From assembly GCA_016764115.1 (NCBI GenBank), contig JAESSM010000196.1, positions 1 to 6,814 on the forward strand: DNA of 6,814 nt, in the 5' to 3' direction. Below, piece by piece: positions 6,536 to 6,814 of the stretch. Each line of letters starts with the position of its first letter. Position 1 is the first letter of the stretch. The position numbers and the translations under genes were made by a program. The notes beneath the pieces were generated by a model. It saw only the letters and a list, made by a program, of their open reading frames with translations. It was not told the origin of the DNA and ran no database searches. This DNA comes from Bacteroidia bacterium. GTDB taxonomy: Bacteria; Bacteroidota; Bacteroidia; JAESSM01; NORP286.

Positions 6536-6545
6536 TATATCCTTT
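6536..6545 (-). promoter_or_regulatory. Ribosome binding site supporting the TTG start
   Basis: The minus strand reads AAAGGATATA upstream of AAAAATTG. The AAAGGA core lies about nine bases before the TTG codon, a normal spacing, and supports the otherwise unusual start. The nearby ATG at 6551-6553 is out of frame and its frame closes after eight codons, with its TGA overlapping the TTG. Confidence 0.45.
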
Positions 6546-6568
6546 ATTACCATAACGGAAAAGGTTGA

Positions 6569-6576
6569 AAAAGATA
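6569..6576 (-). promoter_or_regulatory. Weak candidate -7 element for the sigma-factor operon
   Basis: The minus strand reads TATCTTTT, seven of eight in pattern terms to TAnnTTTG, about 40 bp before the sigma start and just downstream of the terminator of the preceding gene. No TTTG lies at the right distance upstream. The operon must start between 6531 and the terminator unless read-through is used, so a promoter is expected here. It could instead be recognised by the encoded sigma factor itself. Confidence 0.2.
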
Positions 6577-6590
6577 CACCGTTTTTGGAT

Positions 6591-6624
6591 AAAAAAATAG
6601 CGTTGGAAATAAATCCAACGCTAT
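6591..6624 (-). terminator. Intrinsic terminator of the YfbK-like gene
   Basis: A perfect 11-bp inverted repeat, ATAGCGTTGGA with TCCAACGCTAT (6597-6607 and 6614-6624), surrounds a six-base loop. On the minus strand it is followed directly by a run of six to seven T residues (6591-6597). It starts about 40 bases after the stop codon of the vWA gene. This is a textbook Rho-independent terminator and separates that gene from the sigma operon. Confidence 0.92.
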
Positions 6625-6664
6625 AAAAATGACTGATCGATCTCCTCCCAAATTCAATCAATCA

Positions 6665-6814
6665 TTATTTTGCTTTCTTGTTACGTTTTTTGGATGAAAC
6701 AACAGTTCTTGTGTCTAGCAATTCGCATTGTTCAACCAATCTGATGAATTCGCCTCTGTAGCCGTCCATGTCTTCTCCTTTAGAAGATTTAGCTAAGGCA
6801 ATTACATCTGAATA
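6665..6814 (-). CDS. C-terminus of a YfbK-like von Willebrand factor A protein (partial)
   Basis: The last 49 residues and the TAA stop are in the window; the rest continues beyond the right edge. The stretch YSDVIALAKSSKGEDMDGYR followed by GEFIRLVEQCELL matches what I know of the end of the DUF3520 region at the C-terminus of YfbK-type vWA proteins, where the pattern is L..A...KGED..GYR.EF..LV. A basic tail (SKKRNKKAK) ends the protein. YfbK-type proteins are exported or membrane-attached and of unclear function; in Bacteroidota they often lie beside ECF sigma factor genes, as here. The gene is closed by a strong terminator, so it is not in the same transcript as the sigma gene shown, and any link between the two is inference. 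The domain call rests on a short fragment. Confidence 0.8.
   Translation of the reverse strand, partial: YSDVIALAKSSKGEDMDGYRGEFIRLVEQCELLDTRTVVSSKKRNKKAK

Overview
The window looks like AT-rich chromosomal DNA from a member of the Bacteroidota, probably of the Cytophagales/Flavobacteriales type. The grounds are a Reg_prop/Y_Y_Y sensor of the kind expanded in that phylum, signal peptides ending in -AQ, TonB C-terminal domain proteins, promoters of the TTTG-N20-TAnnTTTG form, weak Shine-Dalgarno sequences, and palindromic interspersed repeats resembling those common in these genomes. The taxon is inferred from these features only; no marker gene is present. Every gene I can support lies on the minus strand, so transcription runs from right to left.

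In transcription order: (1) at 6665-6814 is the last 49 codons of a YfbK-like von Willebrand factor A protein, closed by a clear intrinsic terminator at 6591-6624. (2) At 3593-6530 is a tight three-gene operon with an ATGA overlap at each junction. It encodes an ECF-type sigma factor with a TTG start, a 559-residue single-pass membrane protein with a long charged coiled coil, and a secreted protein carrying a TonB C-terminal-like domain. The arrangement suggests an envelope-signalling module: the membrane protein sits where an anti-sigma factor normally would, but shows no known anti-sigma domain. (3) At 3209-3592 is a 384-bp non-coding gap with two different imperfect palindromic repeats and a promoter-like element. 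(4) At 2822-3208 is a small secreted cysteine-rich protein of unknown function. (5) At 206-2758 is a large periplasmic sensor-like protein with 14 propeller repeats (probably two seven-bladed propellers), a Y_Y_Y domain and three membrane segments. It has no kinase or DNA-binding output domain. A very good Bacteroidota promoter ends almost at its start codon. (6) At 1-205 is non-coding DNA with a third type of palindromic repeat and, at the very edge, a possible start of another minus-strand gene.

The most interesting parts are the sigma/membrane/TonB_C operon, the output-less double-propeller sensor with its leaderless-looking promoter, and the presence of three unrelated palindromic repeats in two intergenic regions. 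None can be called a new system from sequence reading alone.
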